Shown here: one piece after another, positions 7,648-18,304 of the stretch
How the letters are laid out: each line of letters opens with the position of its first letter
How positions within the stretch are numbered: the stretch's first letter is position 1
Source of the DNA: CAJINA01 sp964636125
GTDB lineage: Bacteria; Desulfobacterota; Desulfobacteria; Desulfobacterales; CAJINA01
NCBI GenBank assembly: GCA_964636125.1
Contig: CAZWPX010000022.1
Coordinates: 13,311 to 77,310 of the forward strand
Length of the DNA stretch: 64,000 nucleotides
Direction: 5' to 3'
Made by a program: the position numbers and the translations under genes
The notes under the pieces: generated by a model
Databases searched by the model: none
What the model was told of the DNA's origin: nothing
What the model saw: the letters and a program-made list of their open reading frames with translations, nothing else

Positions 7648-10600
7648 TTATCTCAATCCTGAAACATGCTGGAGTACGTAGATCACATCACGAATGTCCA
7701 TCCTGTCGTCGTCGGTTATATCCGCGCCCAAGGCAATATCTCCGCTTCCGCCCATGGCCTGTAACATCAGCACGGCGTCCTCAATAGTCACATCCCCTTC
7801 GCCTGTAACGTCGCCAGGAACACCCGTCGACAAGGGGGTTAACCCCACGTTCATGGTGACAATGCTGCTACCCTCGGTCAGGTCAAGGCTAACTGCATCG
7901 GCGCCTTCAAAACCGGCGGCGGTTACAGACATCGGGTAAATACCGGTATCAAGTGCCGCCAGGTACAATCCGTGAGGATCGGTGCTTAGTTGAACACCTC
8001 CATCAAGGGTCACCGTCGCTCCGGTAATCACCCTTCCAGTTTGCTTATTAAAAACGTAACCCTTGAGAAAACACGGAAACGGTGCATTGGTATTGTCGGT
8101 GGTAAACGACCATACCTGTGTATCCACCGATGCGCCGTAAGAATCCACCGCCTGCACTTTCCAGTAATAGGTGGCGCCATTCTCGATACCCTGCTCTGGG
8201 GTTACCAAGACAGTGCTGTGGGCCAGGCCTTCAACCAACAAAGGATTTGCAAATCCCGGATCGTTCTTTGAAAGCTTGACCGTGTAAGTGAGCGCACCGC
8301 CGTCCGGGTCCTCTACATCGGACCAGTCGAGTACCAGATTGGTGAGCACAGTGTCACCGTCTGCCGGTGCCACCTGACTAAATCCGTCACCGATTGGCGC
8401 CTGGTTGCCTACTTTCGCCTTATACACCCGGCTCATCTGCAGGGGCGAGGTCTCGCCGGTGGTATTGTCCTTTGCCATGAAAAAGACCTGGTAGGTGCCC
8501 GGCACGTCGAAGAAACCGCTTGGGTACTCGGTACTAAAACCCAAATTCGTCCATTCATATCGGCCTTCGCTGGTGTTGTACGTAACCGGTGCATCTACAA
8601 ACGTTTCCACTGACAACTGCACCCCCTTGCCAGGATCTACCGGATCGTAGCCCGGTTTCTTCACCTCCACCCAGATGGCATCCACCGGGTTGGTTTTGGC
8701 CCAGGCCAAATCAACGATGCTTTTAAAAGTCGGCAAAAACTGATCCCCGGATATATGCTGGATCGACAGCCCCGGATCGTTGACCGCACTGGGCGAAGTG
8801 CCGATATAGACAGTTTCGCTCACCTGACCATCCGCGTTATCGGCTCCCACGTCATAAGTACCAGAACCATCCCCATTGTCTTCAAGCAGTGGGTGCTGGC
8901 TCGAATCATCAAAGTACGGCGCGTTGAGCAGTTGATTTTCGTCCTTTTTGGTGAATGCCTTGGTCTGTTGGGTGGCCTTTATAAAAGCCGCTTTTACCGA
9001 TTTGTTTATCCCGATCTCCTTGAAAAATTCCGATACGAAAAGCTCGCCTTCAACCACCGGCCGGTTATCGAAATCATTGCCACGTGGACCGCCGCGATGC
9101 GAGTACTCACTGGCCGCCGCACTGGAAATGATTATCCGATTATCGCCCGCCAGTTCATCCACGAATGCGCCGGACCGGCAGAACCCGAGCACCACAATGA
9201 TACGCCGGTCGGTGATGCCCGCATCGGCCAGGCCGCTTTGCAGGGTATCCAGCCATCCGGCCATCTCTGTTGAAGTAATCGGCGTATCCGGATAAATATA
9301 GAACTCTCCTTCATCCCAGTTGCTGGTGGCGGTCCATCCATGGTCTACCATGACGATATACAAATCGCCACGGGCGGAAACAATCCGTTCCAGCGCCCAG
9401 GTGGTGATGGCCTCCTCGATCGCGGCCTTTGTGGGTATCTCATCGACAACCACATTGGGCTGGCTGGTTTCGTAATTGAAGTACTTAATATCCGTGGCCC
9501 CATCGAGTCCCCGTTTTACCAGGGTCTTGTAGACGAAATTGGTGGTGTGGTTGTGGTCCGCAAGCCCCTCGGCCTCCGCGTTGAGCTTGCCCTGCACGAT
9601 AACGGCATATCCCGCCGTGACCTGGGCATTGACCGCAACCGACTGAGACTCAGAGGTCAGGTAGTCGGCCGATCCGGCAAATTGAGCCTGCACCGTCCAC
9701 TCGTTCGGTGTGTTAAAGGCCACGTCATCGATCAGGTAATTGCCTTCAGCGTCAGTTTGTACAGCACGCACCACCGAGTCTAAACCGCTATCCAACGGCG
9801 GGCTGAATGTCACGGTAATATCCAAGCCACCCAGATTCGCACCGCTGCACTCTTTGACCAGCTTAATACTGCCGGTTACCTGGGGTGTGCTGTCAACTTT
9901 GAGTGTGTGGGACTCTGGCAGATCAAGTTTCAAAACAGTGGCACCTTTGTTCACTGTAAAGGCGACCGGGTCGCTGGCTGCGTTGAGGTAGGTATCGATC
10001 ACCCCCTCCCAGACCGCCTCCATGGTCCAGGCGCCAGCCAAGAGAACACCGTCGGTACACGTCACTGTTGCAGCAAACGCACCGGTGCGATTAGTAGTCA
10101 CATAGACCGGCACCTCCCCAGCCAGGTTACCATTGGGTATCAGCGCAAGGTATACCAGAGCGCCGGTGTCCAAAGAGATGGGATTGCCGGTTGTGGCTTC
10201 ATTGACTTGGCCGCTGATGGTAAATTCATCGCCCAGGGCAAAAGCGTCGGGATCCACCTGGACCGCAACTTCCGTTGGAATGACACCGTAAACAAACGTC
10301 CGGCTATGTGTAGCGACATTACCAGCCAGATCCGTAGCACTTACCGTAACGGTGTATTGTTTACCCACCTCCCAACTGCTGATATTGAGCCCCCACAAAT
10401 CGCCTCCGGTGTTGATTGCCGGAATATACACCGGCGTGGTCACCCAAGTAATCTTGTCTGTATCCAAGTAATAGGTAGTACCGTCTGACTGCCGGCTGAT
10501 CTGCCAGGATACCGTATCCAGTATGCCGCCCCCCTGCTCGGTGACGCTGCTGACAATGCTGTTCAACGTATCACGAGGTACGGCCGTCACGTCTCCCGGC

Positions 10601-13600
10601 GTTGTAATGATAACCGCAGGCGCCAGGATGTCGATAATGTAGGTTTCAGTTCGCTCCGTCTCCGGGTTGTTTGCCTGGTCAATCGAGTAAAACTTCAGGG
10701 TCGTGTCCGCATTCACAGGTATGGCAGTCGCATACCCGGTAGTTGGCGTACTCCCATCCGTTGAATAATACGTGGCCTGGCATCCGCTCCCGAACCCGTC
10801 GTCACAGCTCAACGTAACACTCTGGGCGCTGTTGTAATTGCCTCCGGCTGGCTCGGAAGTTGTGGTCGGAGGATTGCTGTCCAGTTCCTGAACCGACATA
10901 TTGGCAGATGCCAGGGGTCCACCAGGGTTAGTTGCCGTAATCGTTATATCGCCGGTCTGCGAAGTAGTGTATTTAAACCAGAATATTGTAGATGAACCTC
11001 CGGAACTAATCGTCGTAGGAAGCTGTGAAGCCCAGTCAATGGCATTCGTAGAAAACAGTCCGTCGCTTCCGGCACTAGAGCTTAAAACGATACTGGCAGG
11101 GCTTGAAGTGGTGACAGAATGACCAAAGCTGTCTTGAATCTGTATATTAATATAATTTCCCTGGTCGTTAATCGGTTTTAGAAGTGGAGTCGTGTACGGA
11201 GCGCTATTGACATCTAAAAAGATTAGCCGGGTCGCACTCCCGGCAACCATTTCGACATCAAGACTGCCACTAAGCGGGCCACCAGGATAACCGGCGGTTA
11301 TCGTAGTAGTCGCGAGAGCAATCGAAGCAACCTGGTCAAACGTGATCTGCCCATTGGTCGTTGTATAAGTAGTCGGCGTAATGCTGCCATGCGATGTCGT
11401 CATCTGAACAGTAGTACCGTCGCACACCGGATTGCCGCTGGCTTCGGTCACCGTTGCAGTCACTGTAAGTGTACCCGTACCGTCAGCCGTCATACTGACC
11501 ACGCCACCGCTGTCAAAACTGATATTGGCCGGCAAAGATCGCCTCACGGTAATCTGCTCTGATGCCGAGTTTCCGGCACCGTCGGTTGCCGTTACAGGGA
11601 CCGTGTTGTCGCCGGGTGCCAGGCCGGTTATGGTGACCGCCCAGGTATCAGCAGCAGGATAGCTGACCGTCCCGACAGTGGCACTGGTGCACTGGACAAC
11701 AACGGCGGCATCGCTGTCCTTGGTGCCTGAAAGGGTTACACTGCCGGCACTAGTGCATTGATCGCCACCATTTACAGCCACATGAGTTGCGGTATCCAAA
11801 ACAATCGAGGCCTGGGATGGAAGGCTGATATTGCCGGCTTGATCCATTATCCAGGCATATAGCGTTTTGAGCCCGTCACCGGGAGACTGCACGGTATACG
11901 CCGGCGGCGCGATTGTGCCCCCAAACGTCATTTGTTGTACGGTAGGAACATCCGCTGTTTCGGTGATCAACCAACGGGTAATGGAGCCGCCGCTATCGCT
12001 GCCGGAAAGGACCACGGTCACAGCGTTTGCATTGGTCAGGCTCTGGCTGCCGCTGCTGGTATCGGAAACCGTAAAGGCGGAGATCACCGGCAGGGCCGTA
12101 TCGATGCTCCAGTTGAACGTGCTGGCTGAACCTTCCGGCTGCCAGATACCGCTGTTATTTTTACCGGTAACCTGAACCGTGTGGCTGCCATCGGATAGAC
12201 CGGTCTGGATAATAGGCGTGGCCACGTTGATCTCGCCGCTCCAACCGCCGCCATCCAGGTTGTACTTGTAAGCCGTTACTCCTTCTCCACCGATTGTGAT
12301 ATTGATGCCGGTCTGGTTGGTCAGGTTCCCCGGCAGGCTGGTGAAAACCGCTACTGAGTGACTGGGATTGGCCGTGGTAAAACTCCACACAGGTCCTGAA
12401 GTTAAAGCGCCGGTATTATCTGTTGCTACTATCTTCCAATAGTAGGTCTGGTTATAGGTTAAAGGTTCAGGGTTAAAGGTTGCTGTGGTGAGGTCAACAG
12501 CAACAGCGGTCACAGGCGGATTAACGGTATCGAGATAAACAGCATAGGTTAGATCGCCAGCGGTCCACGCAAGAGAGGCGGTCACTGATACGTCAATAGC
12601 CTCATCCGCTGGGACTGGACTGGCTGGAAACGCGATTCCACTACCAGCAATGTTTATTTCATAAAAAATCTTATTCGGAGTATCCAAAGTCCAGATATTT
12701 GTGCCATCCCATGCCAACCTTCCGCTTGGTATTGATAGATCCGGCAAATAGATAGATCTGGTTATTGCATTGTTACAATTACCATCGATTAAGGCCTGAT
12801 CCGGATCGACCCGATATAAATAATCGTCGGCGTCACATATCCATAATTGAGCACCATCCCATGTTATTCCCCAGGGGCTTGCAGTGTTTGCAGGTGCAGT
12901 GAAAGAACCGAGAACGGAACCATCAGACGGATTGATTTTATAAATTCTGAAATTTGAAGATATTGCATCTCCGGCAATTGCCCATAACACATTATTATCG
13001 CTGTCAAATGCGATATCGTGTATCCAGGACGCGGGTGCATTGAATGACGAACCAGGTATTTCGATCAAAGTATTTGCATCGACCAGATAAATGGGACCAT
13101 ATGGAAACACATAGTTGTAGATATGATGGTTATTTTTATCATAGGCCAGAGAGGCAACATTTGAAACACCTGGGGTATGGTGATTCTGGTTATATGAATC
13201 AACAATCTCTCCGCTTGAAGAATCGATTTTACATACTTTGGCGTCTGGTGTTTGAGTCGCCACCCAGAAGTAATTTCCTCCTCGCTCGATACCGCCCTGT
13301 AAACCAGCTTCAACCTGGACGGGAATTGTCTTTTGGGCAATACTGAACAGGCCCTGGGTCGTTCCCTTGGAAGTCGTGGTAACAGGCTCGATCTTCAACA
13401 GGCAGTTTACGGATCTATCTCCAGAAACCACCCAGTCGCGCAAGCCGTCATTTTCAGTATTCAGGGCGACATCTTCCCATGTTTTGCCACCATCGCGTGA
13501 GAGGGTGATATTGACATTTTCCCCAATGCCCCGGGTATCCCAGGTGATGGGCAGGGTGCTGCCAATTGACCATTTTGAGGCTTGACCTGGAGATGAAATA

Positions 13601-16600
13601 AATAAATTATCCAATAACTGATTCTGCCCACCACGCACAGCGCGCACATAGTAACTAACCGACTTATCATTGTAGCCGAGGCTACCGTAGTAAAAATTCA
13701 CGTACAACGCCTTGACGATAGCGCTTACGAAGGTAGTAGCCGACCAGTAAGGGAGCGACGCTGTTTCTAAAAATGCGGTTGTATCAATGGCAGGATTGTC
13801 TCTTGAATGGTCTACGATACTTTGAAGCTCATTATAAGTGGGGAGTCTCCAGTCATTGTAACCCAGGTACCCCGAGGCATTGAGCTCCTGAACCCAGGAA
13901 AGTGATTCCTCCCATGTGTAGATAGTGTCCTTGTCATTTGTCCCGCCGTCAGCGGTCTTTTTTTCCCACATCAGCCCTGTGGAAGTGTCGGTCACCGTAT
14001 TATCATCGTTAATAACCAGATCACCCGATAACCCGGACTGTCCACCACGCACGGCGCGTACACTGTAACTATTCGACTTACCAGCGTCGTAGTGGACACC
14101 GCCGTCGTAGAAGCTCACGAGCCACGCAAAATTGCTACCGTAAGCGCTGGTAGTAGCGGACCAGTAATAGGACGCCGTCGTCCCTGGAAATGCCGTTGTA
14201 TCGATGGCGGGGTAGGACCGTGAATAGTCCGGGATCCTCTGCAGTTCGTTGATGTTCGGCAGACGCCAGTCCGTATGCCCGCCGAAATTTTCACCATTCA
14301 AGGTGTTGATGAAATCCTCCGTATCCGTTCCATCACCAGGGGTACCGGCACCGCCACCATTCGTATCAGGATTACTGTCATACCAGGTGTAAGTGTTATC
14401 CCTGTCATGTAGGGTGCCGTCATCGGTTTTGACCTCCCAGATCAAGCCGGTAGCTACATCATAAACCATAACCCAGGCAGTAGCGCTGTCCGGAAGATAA
14501 TACCCCTGGGCATCCATCTTGATATAGGCAGGTGTGTTGATCATGTAGTCAGAGTCTTCGCCAAATGTATCGGTATAAGAAGCAGTCTGACCAGTGTCAG
14601 GCAGCCGGCCGGTTACGGGTGGCAGGACAAAATGAGAGGCCGCACTCTGCGGGTCGGTCGTGTCTTGAAATTCGCGACCGTTGACAAATTTGTCGTTGTC
14701 CGGGTCAAGGAGGGAATCATCAACGGCAGGATTTAGACCATTAGCTGTTTCCCAGACATCCGGCATCCCGTCTGCATCGGCATCCGGGTTCACTTCGGAT
14801 GCATACTTTAGAACAAAATCGTCCAATGGGGGACCGGATCTTCCCCGCCAGCCCTCGTGACCGCTGGTGATGGTGACCGACTTGATGCCTGGCGTCGAAA
14901 ACGTAAACACCTCCGCCGGCGGAGAAGGTGAAGAACAGGGCGCATTGGTACTGCCGGCACTTTCTCCGACGGTGTCAAGTGTCATACCGGAGACATCCTT
15001 TGCCACTGCGGTCCAGGCAGGATAAGACAAACTGGTACAGTAAGCGGTCCGTGTGAAACCAAAGCTATCGAGTGGAGTATCGAATACCAGTGTGAAAGAG
15101 GTGGTTTCTCCGTTATGCCCCTGGAGGAAGTTCGGGGGAGAAGAAGCGACAGAACTCCATGTGCTGGAATCCGGTTCCTCCGCATCAACGCCCGGCAGTG
15201 AGGGCTCATCGTCCGGAAACACATCCGTGATTGTGATATGATAATTAGCCAAATAGGTATTCAGCGCCGCTCTGCCCACACGCCCCGATGAAGTGTCAAG
15301 ATCGTCAAAATTTATAGTTACAGTGCCCGGCAGAATGTCTATTTCATAAAAGATCTTATTCTGAGTATCCAAAGTCCAGATATTTGTGCCATCCCATGCC
15401 AACCTTCCGCTTGGTATTGATAGATCCGGCAAATAGATAGATCTGGTTATTGCATTGTTACAATTACCATCGATTAAGGCCTGATCCGGATCGACCCGAT
15501 ATAAATAATCGTCGGCGTCACATATCCATAATTGAGCACCATCCCATGTTATTCCCCAGGGGCTTGCAGTGTTTGCAGGTGCAGTGAAAGAACCGAGAAC
15601 GGAACCATCAGACGGATTGATTTTATAAATTCTGAAATTTGAAGATATTGCATCTCCGGCAATTGCCCATAACACATTATTATCGCTGTCAAATGCGATA
15701 TCGTGTATCCAGGACGCGGGTGCATTGAATGACGAACCAGGTATTTCGATCAAAGTATTTGCATCGACCAGATAAATGGGACCATATGGAAACACATAGT
15801 TGTAGATATGATGGTTATTTTTATCATAGGCCAGAGAGGCAACATTTGAAACACCTGGGGTATGGTGATTCTGGTTATATGAATCAACAATCTCTCCGCT
15901 TGAAGAATCGATTTTACATACTTTGGCGTCTGGTGTTTGAGTCGCCACCCAGAAGTAATTTCCTCCTCGCTCGATACCGCCCTGTAAACCAGCTTCAACC
16001 TGGACGGGAATTGTCTTTTGGGCAATACTGAACAGGCCCTGGGTCGTTCCCTTGGAAGTCGTGGTAACAGGCTCGATCTTCAACAGGCAGTTTACGGATC
16101 TATCTCCAGAAACCACCCAGTTACGCAAGCCGTCATTTTCAGTATTCAGGGCGATATCTTCCCATGTTTTGCCACCATCGCGGGACAGGGTGATATTGAC
16201 ATTTTCCCCAATGGCCCGGGTATCCCAGGTGATGGGCAGGGTGCTGCCGATTAACCATTTTGAGGCTTGACCTGGTGACGAAATGACCAGATTTTCCAAT
16301 ACACGAGACTGTCCACCACGCACGGCGCGCACATAATAACTACCCGACTTATTGCTGCCGCTAAAGCTGCCGACGTTGAAAACCACGTGCCACGCATAGC
16401 TGGTATTGGCCGCGTAGGTAGTAGCGGACCAGTAATAGGACGACGCTGTTTCGGAAAATACGGTTGTATCAATGGCAGGATAGTCTCTTGAATAGTCTAC
16501 GATACTTTGAAGCTCATTATTAGTGGGTAGTCTCCAGTCATTGTAGCCCAGGTACCCCGAGGCATTGAGCCCCTGAACCCAGGAAAGTGCTGCCTCCCAT

Positions 16601-17403
16601 GTGTAGGTCATGTCCCTGTCATTTGTCCCACCGTCATCAGTCTTTTTTTCCCACATCAGTCCTGTGGAAGTATCGGTCACCGTATTATCACTGTTAACAA
16701 CCAGATCACCCGATAACCCGGACTGTCCACCACGCACGGCGCGAACATAGTAACTATTTCCCTTACCAACAAAGTTGTCCATGTCGACGACGCTTAAATT
16801 CACGAGCCACGCGCTGTTGCTACTGTACGCGTAGGTAGTAGCGGACCAGTAACTGGATGCTGCCGTCCCTGGAAATGCCGTTGTATTGATGGCGGGATGG
16901 GATCGTGAATAGTCCCTGACCCTCTGCAGTTCGTTAATATTCGGCAGACGCCAGTCCGTATGCCCGCCGAAATTTTCACCATTCAAGGCGTTGATGAAAT
17001 CCTCCGTATCCGTTCCATCACCCGAGGTACCGGCATCGCCGCCATTCGTATCAGGATTACTGTCATACCAGGTGTACGTATTGTCCTTGTCATGAATTGA
17101 GCCGTCGTCGGTCTTTACCTCCCAGATCAGCCCGGTTACATTGTCCCTTACCATTGTCCATGAATCGGCTGAGTCCGGCAAGTCATTGCCAGTTGCGTCC
17201 AGTTTTGTGTAGGCTTGGGGATTGATGGTGTACTGCGCATCCTGCCCGTAAAAGGCCTCTCCCGGTTGCGGGCAGGTAATCTCATTTGTGTTGTCCCAAT
17301 ACTTAGTCACTCCGGTATCCGGCACAGGGCCGGCCAATGAAACAAGCGGAAACAACCAAACAGTGAAAATCAAAATAATCGCGGTCCTGGACAGTGTATT
17401 CAT
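7648..17403 (-). CDS. Giant secreted multidomain protein: DUF1566 x4, propellers, Ig-like modules, C13 peptidase, dockerin (3251 aa)
   Basis: An exported protein with the signal peptide MNTLSRTAIILIFTVWLFPL. The start at 17403 is set by GGGAG 8 bases upstream; a GTG/ATG start 14 codons earlier lacks this. In order: a DUF1566 (Lcl_C) pair (about 35-365), a sheet-rich unit (SSPGQASKW...), a propeller-like block (about 475-695), a PEP-anchor-like beta domain, calcium-binding DADADGMPD, a second DUF1566 pair, a second sheet/propeller block, fibronectin and bacterial Ig-like modules with a chitobiase-like unit, and a clan-CD C13 (legumain-like) peptidase with VDHG (His2688) and GFCRSG (Cys2742). 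A further FnIII unit, a carboxypeptidase-regulatory-like unit (GATVTLDGG) and a dockerin ending VSGLR complete it. Likely role: cell-surface or extracellular adhesion plus proteolysis, tethered through the dockerin (inference). No cohesin gene lies in the window. Confidence 0.9.
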   Translation of the reverse strand: MNTLSRTAIILIFTVWLFPLVSLAGPVPDTGVTKYWDNTNEITCPQPGEAFYGQDAQYTINPQAYTKLDATGNDLPDSADSWTMVRDNVTGLIWEVKTDDGSIHDKDNTYTWYDSNPDTNGGDAGTSGDGTDTEDFINALNGENFGGHTDWRLPNINELQRVRDYSRSHPAINTTAFPGTAASSYWSATTYAYSSNSAWLVNLSVVDMDNFVGKGNSYYVRAVRGGQSGLSGDLVVNSDNTVTDTSTGLMWEKKTDDGGTNDRDMTYTWEAALSWVQGLNASGYLGYNDWRLPTNNELQSIVDYSRDYPAIDTTVFSETASSYYWSATTYAANTSYAWHVVFNVGSFSGSNKSGSYYVRAVRGGQSRVLENLVISSPGQASKWLIGSTLPITWDTRAIGENVNITLSRDGGKTWEDIALNTENDGLRNWVVSGDRSVNCLLKIEPVTTTSKGTTQGLFSIAQKTIPVQVEAGLQGGIERGGNYFWVATQTPDAKVCKIDSSSGEIVDSYNQNHHTPGVSNVASLAYDKNNHHIYNYVFPYGPIYLVDANTLIEIPGSSFNAPASWIHDIAFDSDNNVLWAIAGDAISSNFRIYKINPSDGSVLGSFTAPANTASPWGITWDGAQLWICDADDYLYRVDPDQALIDGNCNNAITRSIYLPDLSIPSGRLAWDGTNIWTLDTQNKIFYEIDILPGTVTINFDDLDTSSGRVGRAALNTYLANYHITITDVFPDDEPSLPGVDAEEPDSSTWSSVASSPPNFLQGHNGETTSFTLVFDTPLDSFGFTRTAYCTSLSYPAWTAVAKDVSGMTLDTVGESAGSTNAPCSSPSPPAEVFTFSTPGIKSVTITSGHEGWRGRSGPPLDDFVLKYASEVNPDADADGMPDVWETANGLNPAVDDSLLDPDNDKFVNGREFQDTTDPQSAASHFVLPPVTGRLPDTGQTASYTDTFGEDSDYMINTPAYIKMDAQGYYLPDSATAWVMVYDVATGLIWEVKTDDGTLHDRDNTYTWYDSNPDTNGGGAGTPGDGTDTEDFINTLNGENFGGHTDWRLPNINELQRIPDYSRSYPAIDTTAFPGTTASYYWSATTSAYGSNFAWLVSFYDGGVHYDAGKSNSYSVRAVRGGQSGLSGDLVINDDNTVTDTSTGLMWEKKTADGGTNDKDTIYTWEESLSWVQELNASGYLGYNDWRLPTYNELQSIVDHSRDNPAIDTTAFLETASLPYWSATTFVSAIVKALYVNFYYGSLGYNDKSVSYYVRAVRGGQNQLLDNLFISSPGQASKWSIGSTLPITWDTRGIGENVNITLSRDGGKTWEDVALNTENDGLRDWVVSGDRSVNCLLKIEPVTTTSKGTTQGLFSIAQKTIPVQVEAGLQGGIERGGNYFWVATQTPDAKVCKIDSSSGEIVDSYNQNHHTPGVSNVASLAYDKNNHHIYNYVFPYGPIYLVDANTLIEIPGSSFNAPASWIHDIAFDSDNNVLWAIAGDAISSNFRIYKINPSDGSVLGSFTAPANTASPWGITWDGAQLWICDADDYLYRVDPDQALIDGNCNNAITRSIYLPDLSIPSGRLAWDGTNIWTLDTPNKIFYEINIAGSGIAFPASPVPADEAIDVSVTASLAWTAGDLTYAVYLDTVNPPVTAVAVDLTTATFNPEPLTYNQTYYWKIVATDNTGALTSGPVWSFTTANPSHSVAVFTSLPGNLTNQTGINITIGGEGVTAYKYNLDGGGWSGEINVATPIIQTGLSDGSHTVQVTGKNNSGIWQPEGSASTFNWSIDTALPVISAFTVSDTSSGSQSLTNANAVTVVLSGSDSGGSITRWLITETADVPTVQQMTFGGTIAPPAYTVQSPGDGLKTLYAWIMDQAGNISLPSQASIVLDTATHVAVNGGDQCTSAGSVTLSGTKDSDAAVVVQCTSATVGTVSYPAADTWAVTITGLAPGDNTVPVTATDGAGNSASEQITVRRSLPANISFDSGGVVSMTADGTGTLTVTATVTEASGNPVCDGTTVQMTTSHGSITPTTYTTTNGQITFDQVASIALATTTITAGYPGGPLSGSLDVEMVAGSATRLIFLDVNSAPYTTPLLKPINDQGNYINIQIQDSFGHSVTTSSPASIVLSSSAGSDGLFSTNAIDWASQLPTTISSGGSSTIFWFKYTTSQTGDITITATNPGGPLASANMSVQELDSNPPTTTSEPAGGNYNSAQSVTLSCDDGFGSGCQATYYSTDGSTPTTGYATAIPVNADTTLKFYSIDQANNPETERTETYIIDILAPAVIITTPGDVTAVPRDTLNSIVSSVTEQGGGILDTVSWQISRQSDGTTYYLDTDKITWVTTPVYIPAINTGGDLWGLNISSWEVGKQYTVTVSATDLAGNVATHSRTFVYGVIPTEVAVQVDPDAFALGDEFTISGQVNEATTGNPISLDTGALVYLALIPNGNLAGEVPVYVTTNRTGAFAATVTCTDGVLLAGAWTMEAVWEGVIDTYLNAASDPVAFTVNKGATVLKLDLPESHTLKVDSTPQVTGSIKLVKECSGANLGGLDITVTFSPPLDSGLDSVVRAVQTDAEGNYLIDDVAFNTPNEWTVQAQFAGSADYLTSESQSVAVNAQVTAGYAVIVQGKLNAEAEGLADHNHTTNFVYKTLVKRGLDGATDIKYFNYETSQPNVVVDEIPTKAAIEEAITTWALERIVSARGDLYIVMVDHGWTATSNWDEGEFYIYPDTPITSTEMAGWLDTLQSGLADAGITDRRIIVVLGFCRSGAFVDELAGDNRIIISSAAASEYSHRGGPRGNDFDNRPVVEGELFVSEFFKEIGINKSVKAAFIKATQQTKAFTKKDENQLLNAPYFDDSSQHPLLEDNGDGSGTYDVGADNADGQVSETVYIGTSPSAVNDPGLSIQHISGDQFLPTFKSIVDLAWAKTNPVDAIWVEVKKPGYDPVDPGKGVQLSVETFVDAPVTYNTSEGRYEWTNLGFSTEYPSGFFDVPGTYQVFFMAKDNTTGETSPLQMSRVYKAKVGNQAPIGDGFSQVAPADGDTVLTNLVLDWSDVEDPDGGALTYTVKLSKNDPGFANPLLVEGLAHSTVLVTPEQGIENGATYYWKVQAVDSYGASVDTQVWSFTTDNTNAPFPCFLKGYVFNKQTGRVITGATVTLDGGVQLSTDPHGLYLAALDTGIYPMSVTAAGFEGADAVSLDLTEGSSIVTMNVGLTPLSTGVPGDVTGEGDVTIEDAVLMLQAMGGSGDIALGADITDDDRMDIRDVIYVLQHVSGLR
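12652..13594 (-). repeat. Internal near-identical repeat, copy 1 (giant gene)
   Basis: This stretch matches 15337-16279 at a constant offset of 2685 bp (895 codons). It encodes the sheet-rich unit and the propeller-like block. From about 12700 to 13400 I see no difference between copies; mismatches appear only toward the right end (for example at 13437-13440 and 13498-13503). The flanking DUF1566 pairs are clearly homologous but far less alike. Confidence 0.9.
15337..16279 (-). repeat. Internal near-identical repeat, copy 2 (giant gene)
   Basis: Partner of 12652-13594. The high identity of this core against more divergent flanks suggests gene conversion or a recent duplication within the giant gene. 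Repeats of this length are also a common place for assembly collapse or expansion, so copy number in the real genome could differ. Confidence 0.9.
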
Positions 17404-17523
17404 TTCATCACTCCCTGTTAGTTGATTATTGAGATTCTTCATCACTACGCTTCTCAGAATGACAAGTATCGTTGCAGGGTCAGTTCACTTCAAACCTTCA
17501 CTTTAGGCATGCGCCTCAAATTT

Positions 17524-18278
17524 TCAGGGCCTCAGACCAGAAATATCCTCCAGAATATAAAGCACCTCCGCCAGCCCTATCTTCCCGTCTCCATTCACAT
17601 CCGCATCAACCGTAATGTTCTCCCCGCTGGTGCCCATTTCGCATGCAACCTTGAGGGCCAGGATGGCATCGGCAAGATCTACTGAATCGTCCCGGTTTAC
17701 ATCGCCTTTGCCTGCTTTTGGGATTGGATCCAAACCAAAATTCTCTGTCACCAAACCGCCCTGGGGAATGGCGACGTCCGTATCGTTAAGTGTATACCCG
17801 TTTGCTGTCGCTGAAACCGCATAGGTTCCCGCCGGCACCTCTCCCAGATAATACCCACCAAAGGCCGCAGGGAAATCCCCGACTCCGACTACACTCACAG
17901 TTGCACCGCTAACAGGCTCTCCGGTAACCCTATCAAAGACATGCCCTTTTATCCATCCGGGCCAAACCGGTTTCGTATTGTTGGTCCGGAGGTGAAGGTG
18001 ATCATTTGGCCGTCGTTGCCCCGGGCAATCAGCTCGCCGTCTATCTGCAGCGAGTATCCGCTTTCAAATCTTACGGTTACGCCGGGATCGATAGTCAGGG
18101 TGGCCCCTGGGATAACCAGGGTATTGCCGGTTACGACATAAGGGCTTTGCGCGAAGGTCCAGGTGGTATTTGATTCGATATAGCCCGATACAGGGGTGTC
18201 GGCAGCAGCTTCTGCAGACAGCGCGAAGAAGAAAATGGCCAAAAACAGGAATTTGCAAATGTACGTATAGGTCTTCAT
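17524..18278 (-). pseudogene. Frameshifted secreted protein with dockerin C-terminus
   Basis: The first frame (18278-17949) gives a signal peptide (CKFLFLAIFFFALSAEAAA) and the start of a beta-helix-like domain (VTGNTLVIPGATLTIDPGV), ending at a TAA after RFGPDG. The second frame picks up at once (WIKGHVFDRVTGEPVSGATV) with a carboxypeptidase-regulatory-like unit, then a complete two-loop dockerin (GDVNRDDSVDLADAI, ADVNGDGKIGLAEVL) ending ISGLRP at 17524. The join needs a one-base shift near 17950. The protein is also very short for a beta-helix exoprotein, so an internal deletion is likely. A sequencing error could explain the shift. Its tail is closely related to that of the giant gene next door. 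Confidence 0.75.
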
Positions 18279-18304
18279 TTTTCGTTTGTCTTGTTTGTAA
18301 TTAA

